A stretch of 64,000 nucleotides of DNA from CFX2 sp014338005 (GCA_030263555.1 SZPE01000011.1:10486-74485); one strand, 5' to 3'; positions 8,357-16,676 are shown, counted from the first letter of the stretch. Notes: generated from the letters alone by a model not told the origin. Program-made: numbers and translations.

Positions 8357-10222
8357 TCAGCAGCCGCGCCGGTAAATTTCGACGGCGTGTTCCATAAATT
8401 CCAGCCGGTCGCATACGCCGAAGTTTTCCCGCTCCATGTACGTCTGCAAACCGGGGTCGAAGTGCATTTCGTTTTCGATGTACACGATCACATCCGGCCT
8501 GACCTGATCCCACACCTCGATTTCGGCGGCGGCCACACCGCGCCCCACCGACATGCCGCCCGCCGCGTGGCTGACCAGATCGGCGCGCGGGAACGACCAG
8601 ATGAGCTGGTGCGTGCTGACGATTTTTTCGCCGGGCCGCAGGTACGGCTCCAGCGCCGGGCCGATAGCTTCGTACAAAAAGGGCGGCGTCTGGCCGGTGC
8701 GGTAAAAGGTCAGTGTCCAGGGTGAGATCAGGAACATCCCGGCCATCTGCGCCAGCAGCGCGGCGAACAGCGCCGCTGTGCCGAGCGCCGTCCGGTGGCT
8801 GGCGTCCGGCGGTTGGTTGGCCGCCCGCAGGCCATCGGCTGCCAGCGCGCCAACCGCGACGACCAGAAAAACGCTGAAGGTCGAGCGGTAGCCCTGGGTA
8901 TCCAGAAAAACCGAAATCAGCGCCAGCGCCGCCAGCACGCCGACCAGGAAGCGGTCGCTTTCGTTACGCCGCCAGAGGATGTATACCAGCCCGGCGGCGA
9001 ACAGGAAACCTTCCAGAACGCTGCGCCATTCCAGCAGCGCCCGCAGGAAGGGCAGAGGATGTGACCGCCCGCTGCGTTCGGTGGTAAGCCGCGCCAGATA
9101 CGCTTCCAGGCCGCCGACCGGCAGCACGTTAAACACGAAATAAATGCCCGCGCCCAGGCCGGCCCCCAGGCTGAAAGCCAGCAGCGGCCAGATCGGGGCA
9201 GGTTGACGCCGGCGGTAGGACGACCATAAAAATTCGCCCAGGTAGAGTAGAAAAAACGCGCCGGTAAAAATCATGCCGCTGGCGTGCGCCTGCATGGACA
9301 GCGCCGCCAGCAGGCCGCAGGCGAAGTCCCAGGGCGCGCGCCGGGGGCTGCGGCGGGCCTGCGCGGCGGCCAGCGTCATGAAGGCGGCGAAGGCGTGCAT
9401 ATACAGGTTGCCGCGATATTCCACCACCGGGATAAAACCCTGACTCAGCACCGCCATGCCGGCGGCCAGCAGCGCGGCGGTGCGCCCGTACAGCCGCCAG
9501 GCCAGCGCCGCGCTGCCAACGAAAGCGACCAGATAGCTGGCGAATTGTAGGGTTCGCCCGATGATGAGGTGAAAACCGAAGGTGTGCAGCAGCCAGCCGT
9601 AACCGGCGTTCAGCCAGCCGTAACCCGGTGTAATTACTTCCGGCGGCCACAGGTGCGTCCGGTTGTACAGGCCGCCGGCGGAAAAAACCGCTTCGGTGCG
9701 TTCGGCCCAGGAGGCTTCGTCCGGCTCGAAGCGGCGGTCGGAAACTGCGCCGATGTACAGCGGAATCAGCACCAGCAGCAAAAAGACCAGCGCCGCCAGC
9801 GGCCAGCGGCGGAAGCGCGGCGGCGCATCCGGCAGGGTGATTATCAGCATGAGAGAGGCCAGCAGGCCGTTGAGCGTAAAATACTGCTGAAGCACCGTTT
9901 CGACCGGCAGCAGCCACAGCGCGAAAGCCGCCAGCCCGATGATGACGAGCAGGCCGTAACGCGCGCCCGCCGGTATCCGCTCCAGCCGCCGCGTGACGGG
10001 CGCGTGGCGCAGCGCCGCCGCCAGCCAGGCCAGCGCCAGGAACAGGTGCAGCGCCAGCGCCAGCGTATAACGCGGGCTGTAGCGTTCCAGCAGCAGCCCT
10101 TCGCCAATGCTCTGATGCCCCCACAGGGCAGGGGCGCAAAAAAGCTGAGCGGTTAAACCCGCCCACAGCGCGATTCGGGGCGTCAGCGTTCGAGCAGTCG
10201 GCGCGGCGGAAACAGCGGTCAC
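8357..10222 (-). CDS. GT-C glycosyltransferase (PMT/ArnT-like, 621 aa)
   Basis: A large membrane protein with about 11-13 hydrophobic helices. After the fifth helix comes a periplasmic loop with RRFEPDEASWAERTEAV, the Asp-Glu motif expected of the metal/catalytic loop of PMT and ArnT GT-C enzymes. The soluble C-terminal part begins near residue 515. Such enzymes take a sugar from polyprenyl phosphate and place it on a protein, lipid A-like molecule or wall polymer on the outer face of the membrane. It starts at a GTG with GAAGGAG upstream and a minus-strand TATAAT at 10250-10255. It converges with the GT2/methyltransferase operon, one base apart, and probably uses the GT2 product. Confidence 0.85.
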   Translation of the reverse strand: MTAVSAAPTARTLTPRIALWAGLTAQLFCAPALWGHQSIGEGLLLERYSPRYTLALALHLFLALAWLAAALRHAPVTRRLERIPAGARYGLLVIIGLAAFALWLLPVETVLQQYFTLNGLLASLMLIITLPDAPPRFRRWPLAALVFLLLVLIPLYIGAVSDRRFEPDEASWAERTEAVFSAGGLYNRTHLWPPEVITPGYGWLNAGYGWLLHTFGFHLIIGRTLQFASYLVAFVGSAALAWRLYGRTAALLAAGMAVLSQGFIPVVEYRGNLYMHAFAAFMTLAAAQARRSPRRAPWDFACGLLAALSMQAHASGMIFTGAFFLLYLGEFLWSSYRRRQPAPIWPLLAFSLGAGLGAGIYFVFNVLPVGGLEAYLARLTTERSGRSHPLPFLRALLEWRSVLEGFLFAAGLVYILWRRNESDRFLVGVLAALALISVFLDTQGYRSTFSVFLVVAVGALAADGLRAANQPPDASHRTALGTAALFAALLAQMAGMFLISPWTLTFYRTGQTPPFLYEAIGPALEPYLRPGEKIVSTHQLIWSFPRADLVSHAAGGMSVGRGVAAAEIEVWDQVRPDVIVYIENEMHFDPGLQTYMERENFGVCDRLEFMEHAVEIYRRGC

Positions 10223-10249
10223 GGCGTTTTACTCCTTCGGTGCGGAGCG

Positions 10250-10255
10250 ATTATA
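10250..10255 (-). promoter_or_regulatory. -10 element for the GT-C gene
   Basis: On the minus strand this reads TATAAT, 27 bases before the GTG at 10222, with a Shine-Dalgarno sequence between them. No clear -35 was found. It sits about 60 bases from the divergent promoter of the ABC-F leader. Confidence 0.5.
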
Positions 10256-10316
10256 ACACACCCGCGCCGGCGATCTGGCCGGGGAAGCAGGGGGATTGTC
10301 CCAGGGCGCGCGCCGC

Positions 10317-10345
10317 TTGACGCCGCCGCCAATGGCCGCTAAAAT
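10317..10345 (+). promoter_or_regulatory. Sigma-70-type promoter of the ABC-F leader
   Basis: TTGACG at 10317-10322 and TAAAAT at 10340-10345 are separated by exactly 17 bases, close to consensus at both boxes. Transcription would start near 10352-10353, i.e. at or beside the ATG of the leader peptide at 10353, 200 bases before the ABC-F start codon. Confidence 0.75.
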
Positions 10346-10352
10346 GAGCTGT

Positions 10353-10421
10353 ATGATCTACTTTACGCTGCACACGGTTTTTACGATTTCACTGCTCGCG
10401 CATACGTTGGGCGCGCCTTAG
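10353..10421 (+). CDS. Putative leaderless leader peptide (22 aa) controlling the ABC-F gene
   Basis: A 22-codon frame beginning MIYFTLHTVF and ending LAHTLGAP before a TAG at 10419-10421. An in-frame ATG nine bases upstream (10344) lies inside the -10 box and cannot be transcribed from this promoter, so translation would begin on the first bases of the RNA without a Shine-Dalgarno sequence. The peptide resembles no protein. Its last codons form the left arm of a GC-only stem (10410-10416 with 10426-10432) that spans the stop codon, and a strong intrinsic terminator follows 53 bases later. Ribosome position on this frame could therefore decide which downstream stem forms. The coding status is inferred from position and architecture. 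Confidence 0.6.
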   Translation: MIYFTLHTVFTISLLAHTLGAP

Positions 10422-10502
10422 TTCAGCGCGCCTACTGCCCGTGTAAGATTAGCGTAGTTTTCGTAATCATTCGACGGCCACAGGTGCGCCTGTGGCCGTT
10501 TT
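10410..10502 (+). terminator. Attenuator with alternative stems and intrinsic terminator before the ABC-F gene
   Basis: The terminator is an 11-bp perfect stem, ACGGCCACAGG (10474-10484) with CCTGTGGCCGT (10489-10499), a TGCG loop and TTTT at 10499-10502. Upstream, GGCGCGC (10410-10416) pairs with GCGCGCC (10426-10432) around the leader stop codon. The right arm GCGCGCCT (10426-10433) can instead pair with AGGTGCGC (10482-10489) in the top of the terminator, with one G-U pair, which would destroy it. A ribosome halted over the left arm would free the right arm and allow readthrough into the ABC-F gene 61 bases downstream. Confidence 0.75.
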
Positions 10503-10563
10503 GATTCCCGCGTTGGACAGCAGGCGGCCCAGGCCGCGCCTCCGGTTTTGAGGAGAGCTAAAA

Positions 10564-12210
10564 ATGCACATCATCCACCTTGATCGAATTACCATCAGCC
10601 ACGCCGGGCGCGAAATTTTCCGCGACCTGTCCTGGGCCATCGGCGACCGCGACCGGGTAGGGCTGGTCGGGCCGAATGGGTCGGGCAAGTCCAGCCTGCT
10701 GAAGGCCATCGCCGGGCGGCTCCAGCCGGATACCGGCGCGATCACCATCCAGCGCGGCGTCAGCGTGGGTTATCTGCCGCAGGACGTGGAACTGCCGCCC
10801 GGTCGCGGCCTGCTGGATGAGGCTGTAACGCCGCCGCCTAAGCTGGCGCACATCGAGGCCGAACTGACGCGGCTGGAAAAACGGCTGGCCGACCCGGACG
10901 TGTATGGCGATGCCGCCCGGCTGGAGCGCGTGCTGGCGCAGCAGGAAAAGGCGCTGGAAACCTACGAGCGCCTGGGCGGCCTCAGCCATGCGGCCAAGGT
11001 GAAGGATAGGCTGGCGCGGCTGGGCTTCGCGGCGGAGGATTACGACCTGCCGACCGAAACGCTCAGCGGCGGGCAGAAGAAGCTGGTTGCGCTGGCGCGG
11101 CTGGCCGCCGAAACGCCGGACGTGCTGCTGCTGGATGAGCCGGATAATCACCTTGACCTGAACGCCAAACGCGCCCTGGAAGCCTTCATCCGCGATTACC
11201 CCGGCGGTGTGGTCATCGTTTCGCACGACCGCTACCTGCTGGACGAGGTGGTGACGGCTATCGCCGAACTGGAAGATGGCGCGCTGACGCTGTTTCCCGG
11301 CAGCTATTCGGCCTACGCCGAGGAACGCGCCGCCCGCCGCCAGCGCCAGCAGCAGTTATACGTCGTCCAGCAAAAACGCATCGCGCAGATCGAAACCTTC
11401 ATCCACGAGTCGGAACTGAAGGCCAGAGCCGACCTGGGCGAACGCCATGCCCGCCAGGCGCGCAGCCGCCGCCGGATGCTGGAGCGCATGGAAGAGCGCG
11501 GCGAAATGGTCGAGCGCGTGGCCGAACGGCGCGCGATGGGGCTGGAAATTAACGGCTGGCGCGGCAGCACCAAAGCCCTAGAAATCGTCAATCTGGCGAT
11601 GGGATTTGATGACCAACTGCTGTTTATGGACGTGAACCTGCTGCTGCGGCACGGCGAGCGAGTCGGGCTGATCGGCGCGAACGGCGCGGGAAAATCGGTG
11701 CTGTTCCGGCTGATTCTGGGGCAGCTTGAACCGCTGGACGGGGTGGTGAAGATCGGCCCCAGCGCGCGGGTGGGTTACTACTCGCAGGAACACCAGACGC
11801 TCGCCGGCTGGCTCGACCGCGCGCCGCTCGACCTGGTGCGCGATATTAAACCCATGAGCGAAGGGGATGCGGTCGCGTTTCTGCTCAGGTTCCTGTTCAG
11901 CTACGAGCAGGTGCGCCTGCCCATTCGCGGCTTCAGCGGGGGGGAACGCAGCCGCTTGCAGCTGGCGAGCATCATGCTGCAAAACCCGAACCTGCTGCTG
12001 CTGGACGAGCCGACCAACAACCTGGACATCCCGTCGGTGGAGGTGCTGGAAAGCGTGCTGGACGATTTTGAAGGCGCGATCCTGGCGATTTCGCACGACC
12101 GCTACTTTCTCGACCGGGTGGTTGACCGGGTGGCGGCGCTGGACGCCGGCGGGCTGCGGCTGTACGAAGGCGGCTACACGGATTATCTCAGCACGATTGA
12201 AGGCCGGTAA
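10564..12210 (+). CDS. ABC-F family ribosome-associated ATPase
   Basis: A 548-residue soluble protein with two ABC domains and no membrane part. Domain 1 has Walker A GPNGSGKS (36-43), LSGGQ (167-171) and DEPDNHLD (191-198); domain 2 has GANGAGKS (371-378), FSGGE (457-461) and DEPTNNLD (481-488). Between them, about residues 245-335, lies the charged helical interdomain linker (P-site tRNA-interaction motif) that reaches into the ribosome in ABC-F proteins. The group includes EttA/Uup-type translation factors and antibiotic-resistance proteins. The ATG follows GAGGAGAGC. The upstream leader peptide and terminator resemble those of inducible resistance ABC-Fs, suggesting induction by ribosome stalling. 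The drug, if any, cannot be told. Confidence 0.93.
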   Translation: MHIIHLDRITISHAGREIFRDLSWAIGDRDRVGLVGPNGSGKSSLLKAIAGRLQPDTGAITIQRGVSVGYLPQDVELPPGRGLLDEAVTPPPKLAHIEAELTRLEKRLADPDVYGDAARLERVLAQQEKALETYERLGGLSHAAKVKDRLARLGFAAEDYDLPTETLSGGQKKLVALARLAAETPDVLLLDEPDNHLDLNAKRALEAFIRDYPGGVVIVSHDRYLLDEVVTAIAELEDGALTLFPGSYSAYAEERAARRQRQQQLYVVQQKRIAQIETFIHESELKARADLGERHARQARSRRRMLERMEERGEMVERVAERRAMGLEINGWRGSTKALEIVNLAMGFDDQLLFMDVNLLLRHGERVGLIGANGAGKSVLFRLILGQLEPLDGVVKIGPSARVGYYSQEHQTLAGWLDRAPLDLVRDIKPMSEGDAVAFLLRFLFSYEQVRLPIRGFSGGERSRLQLASIMLQNPNLLLLDEPTNNLDIPSVEVLESVLDDFEGAILAISHDRYFLDRVVDRVAALDAGGLRLYEGGYTDYLSTIEGR

Positions 12211-12224
12211 ACAGGAAAAAGAAT

Positions 12225-12247
12225 CCCCTCTAACGAGGGGGTTTTGT
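12225..12247. terminator. Bidirectional intrinsic terminator
   Basis: CCCCTC, loop TAAC, GAGGGG (12225-12240) followed by GTTTTGTTT on the plus strand and, on the minus strand, ATTCTTTTT. It lies between the converging ABC-F and DNA methyltransferase genes and can serve both. Confidence 0.75.
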
Positions 12248-12268
12248 TTCTGTGAATTTGAACGCCGC

Positions 12269-13930
12269 CTACATCAACGGAAGCTGCTGATCGTCGTTCT
12301 TTTCGCGCGGGGCTTTTTTGAAGGTATCAAGGCCGTGTTTAAGGTCTATAAACTGCGGGCGTTCGGTTCGGGACAGCAGCCCTTCAATGGTCAATATCTG
12401 GATGCGTGGAAATTCCTGCCCGTTGCCGGCCCGGTAGAAGCCCTCTTTAACGGCTTCGGTCATCATCGGCTGAGTCGGTTCGGCCAGGGTGACGAAAAAC
12501 CCCATCTCGGCTTCGTTCTGCTGGACGACCGTGATAAGTTCGCGTATCATCGCCACGCCCACTTTGTCGCCGCCTTTGACGCTGACGACGATTTTTTGCG
12601 TCTGCGCCTTTCCATTCACAATATCGGTAAAAAAGATCAAGCCGTCAATGCCTTTGTCCGCGCCTTTGCGTTTGCCCCGGTAGGGCTGCGCGCCCACCAG
12701 CGAACAGGCCCACCACTGGAATTGATACGGGTCGCGCTGCATCAGGTCGCGCGCGCTCGCCAAATCCTTCGGCGTTCCCTCGACCCGGAACTGAATATCT
12801 GGGAAGGCGTCGCGCATCCGTTTTTCGATCAGGGCGATTGCCAGATGGGTGATGTCAATCCCGATCCACTGCCGCCCCAGTTTTTGCGCGGCATGAACAG
12901 CTGTGCCGCAGCCGCAGAAGGGGTCTAAAACCACATCGCCTTCATTGCTCGATGCCTGAACGATACGCTCAAGCAAAGCGAGGGGCTTTTGCGTGGGATA
13001 GCCCAGGCGCTCCGCTGCCTGAGCGCCAATCGGTGAGATGTCTGTCCAGACTGCCTGTACGCGCTGCCCTTCCTTCACTTCGTCCCAATATCGTTTATAT
13101 GATGGCACTCCGCCCCCGGCAGGCCAGGCAATACGCCCGGCTTTATCGAGCATGTCCAGTTTTTCCTGCGTTGATAAACGCTCATAGTTTTCGCCCTTAA
13201 GCACTTCGTTCATGGCTTCCGTCGGAACTGCCCAATGCCGGCCTACGGCTGTGGGATTAACACCTTTCCAGGGAGCGCCCGACGAGCCACGACGCACGCC
13301 GGCTGCTGTCAGGTCACTCAGACGAAACCGCCCCCGCTCGTCCTCATGTTTATAGAAGCGTTTAATGTATGCTGGGTCATGGGCAGCTTTAGGCGTATTC
13401 CACGTGTAATCGTCCGACCTGGAATAAAAAAGGATGGTGTCGAAGTTTGGGCCAAACCGTTTCGCGCTGCTGTGAGCCGACGTGCGCTGCCAGATAATCT
13501 CGTTCCTGAAGTTCTGTGGCCCGAAAATGCTGTCCATCACAACCTTGAGATAATGGCTTGCCGTTGTATCGCAGTGAAGATACAGGCTGCCAGTCGGCTT
13601 GAGGACGCGGTGCAGTTCCAGCAAACGGCTGGTCATCATTACGAGGTAGGCCATCATGTCGCTTTGGGACAGAAAACGCCGCATGGCGCGAATCATCTCG
13701 GCTGCATCTGTGTTTGGCGAGCGCATGATCTCGTCGTATTCATGCTGCGTCTGTTCACTCCAGTGCCAGGTATCCACAAAAGCGGTGATCTGCGCCTCTG
13801 ATTTTTGAAAGATCACGTTATAGGGTTGTTTGGAGTTGAAAGGCGGGTCAAGGTAAACCAGATCAACCGACGCATCGGGGATATGGTCGCGCATAATGTG
13901 CAGGTTGTCGCCGTAATAAAGCGTGTTCAT
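12269..13930 (-). CDS. Beta-class DNA methyltransferase fused to an Mrr-like nuclease domain
   Basis: A 553-residue two-domain protein. The N-terminal half is an amino-methyltransferase of the beta class: catalytic DPPF at residues 28-31 comes first and the AdoMet motif TQKP...DPFCGCGT follows near 315-345, with GIDI after it. N6-adenine or N4-cytosine methylation are both possible. From about residue 400 a separate domain carries KGIDGLIFF, then a strand ending VVSVKGG, then a helix and GFFVTLA, which is the D-x(n)-S-x-K layout of Mrr/PD-(D/E)XK nucleases with Ser in place of the usual Glu or Gln. No separate restriction or specificity subunit lies beside it, so it may be a single-chain restriction-modification or modification-dependent system. 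A TATAAT lies upstream. Confidence 0.88.
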   Translation of the reverse strand: MNTLYYGDNLHIMRDHIPDASVDLVYLDPPFNSKQPYNVIFQKSEAQITAFVDTWHWSEQTQHEYDEIMRSPNTDAAEMIRAMRRFLSQSDMMAYLVMMTSRLLELHRVLKPTGSLYLHCDTTASHYLKVVMDSIFGPQNFRNEIIWQRTSAHSSAKRFGPNFDTILFYSRSDDYTWNTPKAAHDPAYIKRFYKHEDERGRFRLSDLTAAGVRRGSSGAPWKGVNPTAVGRHWAVPTEAMNEVLKGENYERLSTQEKLDMLDKAGRIAWPAGGGVPSYKRYWDEVKEGQRVQAVWTDISPIGAQAAERLGYPTQKPLALLERIVQASSNEGDVVLDPFCGCGTAVHAAQKLGRQWIGIDITHLAIALIEKRMRDAFPDIQFRVEGTPKDLASARDLMQRDPYQFQWWACSLVGAQPYRGKRKGADKGIDGLIFFTDIVNGKAQTQKIVVSVKGGDKVGVAMIRELITVVQQNEAEMGFFVTLAEPTQPMMTEAVKEGFYRAGNGQEFPRIQILTIEGLLSRTERPQFIDLKHGLDTFKKAPREKNDDQQLPLM

Positions 13931-13973
13931 CGTCTGCTGCCTCTGGCCTGGGGTTATTCCGCCTCAAACAACG

Positions 13974-14002
13974 ATTATATTACAAAATCGGGTTGCCCCA
14001 AA
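13974..14002 (-). promoter_or_regulatory. Promoter of the DNA methyltransferase gene
   Basis: On the minus strand TTTGGG (14002-13997) and TATAAT (13979-13974) are 17 bases apart, 44 bases before the start codon at 13930. The -10 is perfect and the -35 is weak. Confidence 0.5.
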
Positions 14003-14080
14003 GCCGGGAAATTCGCCCCGTAGGGTAGCCCGGCGGGTATGACCGGGACTATTGTCTTAAACGCGCGCGGCGCGAATCTT

Positions 14081-14111
14081 TTGATTCAGCCGTCTGTTCC
14101 GCCTTTATACT
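14081..14111 (+). promoter_or_regulatory. Possible promoter of the zinc-ribbon gene
   Basis: TTGATT (14081-14086) and TATACT (14106-14111) with a 19-base spacer, 37 bases before the ATG at 14148. The spacer is longer than ideal. The ATG is preceded by a run of eight T and no Shine-Dalgarno sequence. Confidence 0.4.
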
Positions 14112-14147
14112 GGGATAAACGGCAGAACGACGAACGGATATTTTTTT

Positions 14148-15620
14148 ATGGGCATCAACCTGGACTGTCCGCACTGCGGGCAGCGCATGACGCTGGATTT
14201 CGCCACTACGACCGTTTCCTGTAAAAACTGTGGTTACGTGCGGACGACCGGCCTGGAAGCACGCGCGGAGGAGATCAAAGCTAAAGGCCGCCGCCCGACC
14301 GTGAGCCTGACCCACGCCGGGGAGGTGAATCCCAGGGCGCTGGCGCTGTTCCATACCGGCCATGATTATCTGTTCCAGGACAAAAAGGCCGAGGCGCTGC
14401 GGGCTTTCCAGGGGGCGGCGGACATTCAGCCGGATTTTCTGGACGCCCACCTGTGGATCGCCAAAGTGTCCGACCAGGAGACGGTCAAACGCGACCATTT
14501 AAGCACTGTGCTGGCTTACAATCCGGGGCATATGGAGGCCACACGGCTGATGATGGTGCTGAACGGGCGGCTGACGCCGGAGCAGGCGGAGCGGGCGCTG
14601 CGCGGCGAAGGCCCGGTCGTGCAGCATGTCGAAGGCCCGGTTAAAACGCAAATCACCACGCTCAAGTGTCCCGTTTGCGGGGGCGATCTGACGGCGCGGC
14701 CCGATACCGGGCGCGTGGAGTGCCGTTTTTGCGGGTATACCGGCCAGCAGCCGGTTTATAAAACCGATACCAGCGAATCGCTGGTGGCGGCGCTGCTGGA
14801 ACGCAAAACGCAGCCGGTACGCTGGGTGGTCGGCGAACGCCTGCTGCATTGTAACGAATGCGGCGCGGAGCGCGCGCTGGCGGCCAACCAGCTTTCCATG
14901 CGCTGCCCGTTCTGCGGGTCGAACCACGTCATCGAGCAGGACGCGCTGGGGTCGTTCGAGCAGCCCGGCGGCATCGTGCCGTTTCGCGTCAGCCGGGCGC
15001 AGGCTGGGCAGGCCATCAAAGAGCGATTGCAGGGCGTGTCGGAGCGGCTGCGCGGATTGTTCGGCAGTAACAAAGTCGCGCGCGCCATGCTCAGTGGGTA
15101 TTACCTGCCGTTCTGGGTTTTCGACGCGCTGCTGGAAGTTACCCGCACGCGCATTGACAACCGCCCATCCCGCGACCGCGCGCGTTTTAGCGCGCCGCCC
15201 TATACCCGCACGCAGTTCAACGATGCCCAATACGACATCGAAGTGTGCGCCGTCAAGTCGCCGCCGCCGGCGCTGACCAACCAGCTCGGCGATTATCACC
15301 TGCGCGAAGTGGTGGATTTTCGACCGGAACTGCTGGCAAAGTACCCGGCGCAGCTTTACAGCGTGGATTTCGACCGGGCTGCCCTGGAAGCGCGCGGGCT
15401 GATTTCAACCGCTATGCGGATCAAATACGGCCAGCGGGAACTGGGCGACGACGACGTGACCGTCAACGTATTCACCAACATCCAGCAGATGAGTTTTCGG
15501 CTGCTGCTGCTGCCGGTATGGATTGCCACGCTGGTCGAAAAAGATGGGGATGTTCGCACCGCTCTGGTTAACGGCCAGACCGGAAAAGTGGCATTGGGCA
15601 AGGCGCAGAAGCCGGGGTAA
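14148..15620 (+). CDS. Multi-zinc-ribbon protein with TPR-like segment
   Basis: A 490-residue cytoplasmic protein with four Cys4 zinc-ribbon modules: CPHCG...CKNCG near residues 7-28, CPVCGG...CRFCG near 176-196, CNECG near 241 and CPFCGS near 260. Between the first two is a short helical stretch (about 60-130) with a TPR-like pattern (ALALFHTGHDYLFQDKKAEALRAFQGAADIQPDF). The C-terminal 200 residues form a distinct alpha/beta region, including YYLPFWVFDALLEV and LLLLPVWIATL, which may be strands rather than membrane helices. Related proteins with a zinc ribbon and a long conserved C-terminus are common hypotheticals in Chloroflexota and Firmicutes. I do not recognise a function; nucleic-acid or protein-complex assembly is a guess. 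Confidence 0.75.
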   Translation: MGINLDCPHCGQRMTLDFATTTVSCKNCGYVRTTGLEARAEEIKAKGRRPTVSLTHAGEVNPRALALFHTGHDYLFQDKKAEALRAFQGAADIQPDFLDAHLWIAKVSDQETVKRDHLSTVLAYNPGHMEATRLMMVLNGRLTPEQAERALRGEGPVVQHVEGPVKTQITTLKCPVCGGDLTARPDTGRVECRFCGYTGQQPVYKTDTSESLVAALLERKTQPVRWVVGERLLHCNECGAERALAANQLSMRCPFCGSNHVIEQDALGSFEQPGGIVPFRVSRAQAGQAIKERLQGVSERLRGLFGSNKVARAMLSGYYLPFWVFDALLEVTRTRIDNRPSRDRARFSAPPYTRTQFNDAQYDIEVCAVKSPPPALTNQLGDYHLREVVDFRPELLAKYPAQLYSVDFDRAALEARGLISTAMRIKYGQRELGDDDVTVNVFTNIQQMSFRLLLLPVWIATLVEKDGDVRTALVNGQTGKVALGKAQKPG

Positions 15621-15671
15621 ACTATCCGCCCTGTGAATGTGTATGCCGCTCAACCGTAGGGAAAAAACCCG

Positions 15672-16259
15672 ATGATAACTCTATTTAACTGGCTGGTGAT
15701 TGCCGTTTGGCTCATCTGGTTTGTCCTGTATTGGGGACCGGAAATCCGGGTGATGCGGGATGTCCGGGAAACGCTGTTGAAGGCCAGCAACTCGCGCCTC
15801 GACCAGATATTGGTGATCGGGCTGTCGCTGGCGATTCTGGCGCTGTTTTTTGTGGCGCTGATGGTCACGTTGGGGGCTGCCGCGCTTCCTCAGCACGAAG
15901 CGGCGGGCGCTGCCGGGGTCATTGTCGCCGCCGGGGGGCTGGCGGGGGCGTTTTATGCCCGGCGTTTCCTGGGGCGCTTCTGGACGGCGGTGACGACGGT
16001 GCAGCGAGATCATCTGGTGGTGGACAAAGGGCCGTATGGATGGGTGCGCCATCCCATCTACACCGCCACCCTGGCGATGTATCTGGGGACGACCCTGGCT
16101 TTTCCCAGCGCGGGGACGGCGCTTTTGCTGCTGGTTCTGACCGTGTTTTACTCGTTGAAGGCGCTGGATGAAGAACGGTTTCTCACCGCGCAGTTAGGGG
16201 CAGCGTACACTGATTACTGCCAGCGCGTTCGTTACCGGCTAGTTCCCGGCATCTGGTGA
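15672..16259 (+). CDS. Isoprenylcysteine carboxyl methyltransferase (ICMT)-family membrane protein
   Basis: A 195-residue protein with about five membrane helices. The C-terminal half carries the ICMT/PEMT signature: DKGPYGWVRHPIYTATLAMYLG (about 118-140) and an EERFL...YCQRVRYRLVPGIW tail. The RHP-x-Y motif and the downstream Glu-rich element bind S-adenosylmethionine in this family. Bacterial members methylate lipids or small hydrophobic molecules; no prenylated protein is expected here. It lies 51 bases after the zinc-ribbon gene and its end overlaps the convergent STAS-like gene by 21 bases. Confidence 0.88.
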   Translation: MITLFNWLVIAVWLIWFVLYWGPEIRVMRDVRETLLKASNSRLDQILVIGLSLAILALFFVALMVTLGAAALPQHEAAGAAGVIVAAGGLAGAFYARRFLGRFWTAVTTVQRDHLVVDKGPYGWVRHPIYTATLAMYLGTTLAFPSAGTALLLLVLTVFYSLKALDEERFLTAQLGAAYTDYCQRVRYRLVPGIW

Positions 16260-16676
16260 AACTGGAGCCGGTTCGACCAGCCGGCCTTTGAGCGAGGGGT
16301 CAACCTCCTGAAGAAATTCCAACGCTTCCGGCATGGTTTCGATGATGCGGAAGCGTATTTTGCTGACCTGGGTTATCACGCCGCCAAAAAAACGAATGAT
16401 CGGGTTCACCTGGCCCACGATGATAAGCCATCCCATCTGGGGCGAAGCGAACGTGACCGAGTTGGAAACTTCGTTGATTTTGCGCGGAAAGCCGGTCATC
16501 TCCTCGATATTAATGAGGTGATGAACCAGGGGGGTGGCCGAATCGCTCAGTTCGGCATTATCAATCATCCCAACCACACGGTCGTTGAGCGCCCGAATCT
16601 CGTCGGTGTCCATCTCGCCTTTGACGTGGGTGAGGATGACGCGGTTTTTAAGATACCACTCGGTTTCAAAGGGCAT
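16239..16676 (-). CDS. STAS/SpoIIAA-like small protein
   Basis: A 145-residue protein starting MPFETEWYLKNRVILTHVKGEMDTDEI. The order of strands and helices (strand-rich N-terminus, helix TDEIRALNDRVVGMI, strand PLVHHLINIEEM, later strand MGWLIIVG and helix) is like SpoIIAA/STAS proteins, but the classic phosphorylatable DxSG motif is missing. This is inference from pattern only. GAGGAGG lies 7 bases before the ATG, so it is well translated. On the minus strand a TATACT lies about 30 bases upstream. No neighbour indicates a role. Confidence 0.6.
   Translation of the reverse strand: MPFETEWYLKNRVILTHVKGEMDTDEIRALNDRVVGMIDNAELSDSATPLVHHLINIEEMTGFPRKINEVSNSVTFASPQMGWLIIVGQVNPIIRFFGGVITQVSKIRFRIIETMPEALEFLQEVDPSLKGRLVEPAPVSPDAGN

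Noticed and set aside
10344..10352. Earlier ATG of the ABC-F leader frame
   Set aside because: It overlaps the -10 box TAAAAT, so an RNA from this promoter would not contain it; the ATG at 10353 is used instead.
16260..16676. STAS antagonist (SpoIIAA) identity for the 145-residue protein
   Set aside because: The phosphorylatable DxSG motif is absent and no anti-sigma or sigma gene is nearby, so only a fold-level resemblance is claimed.
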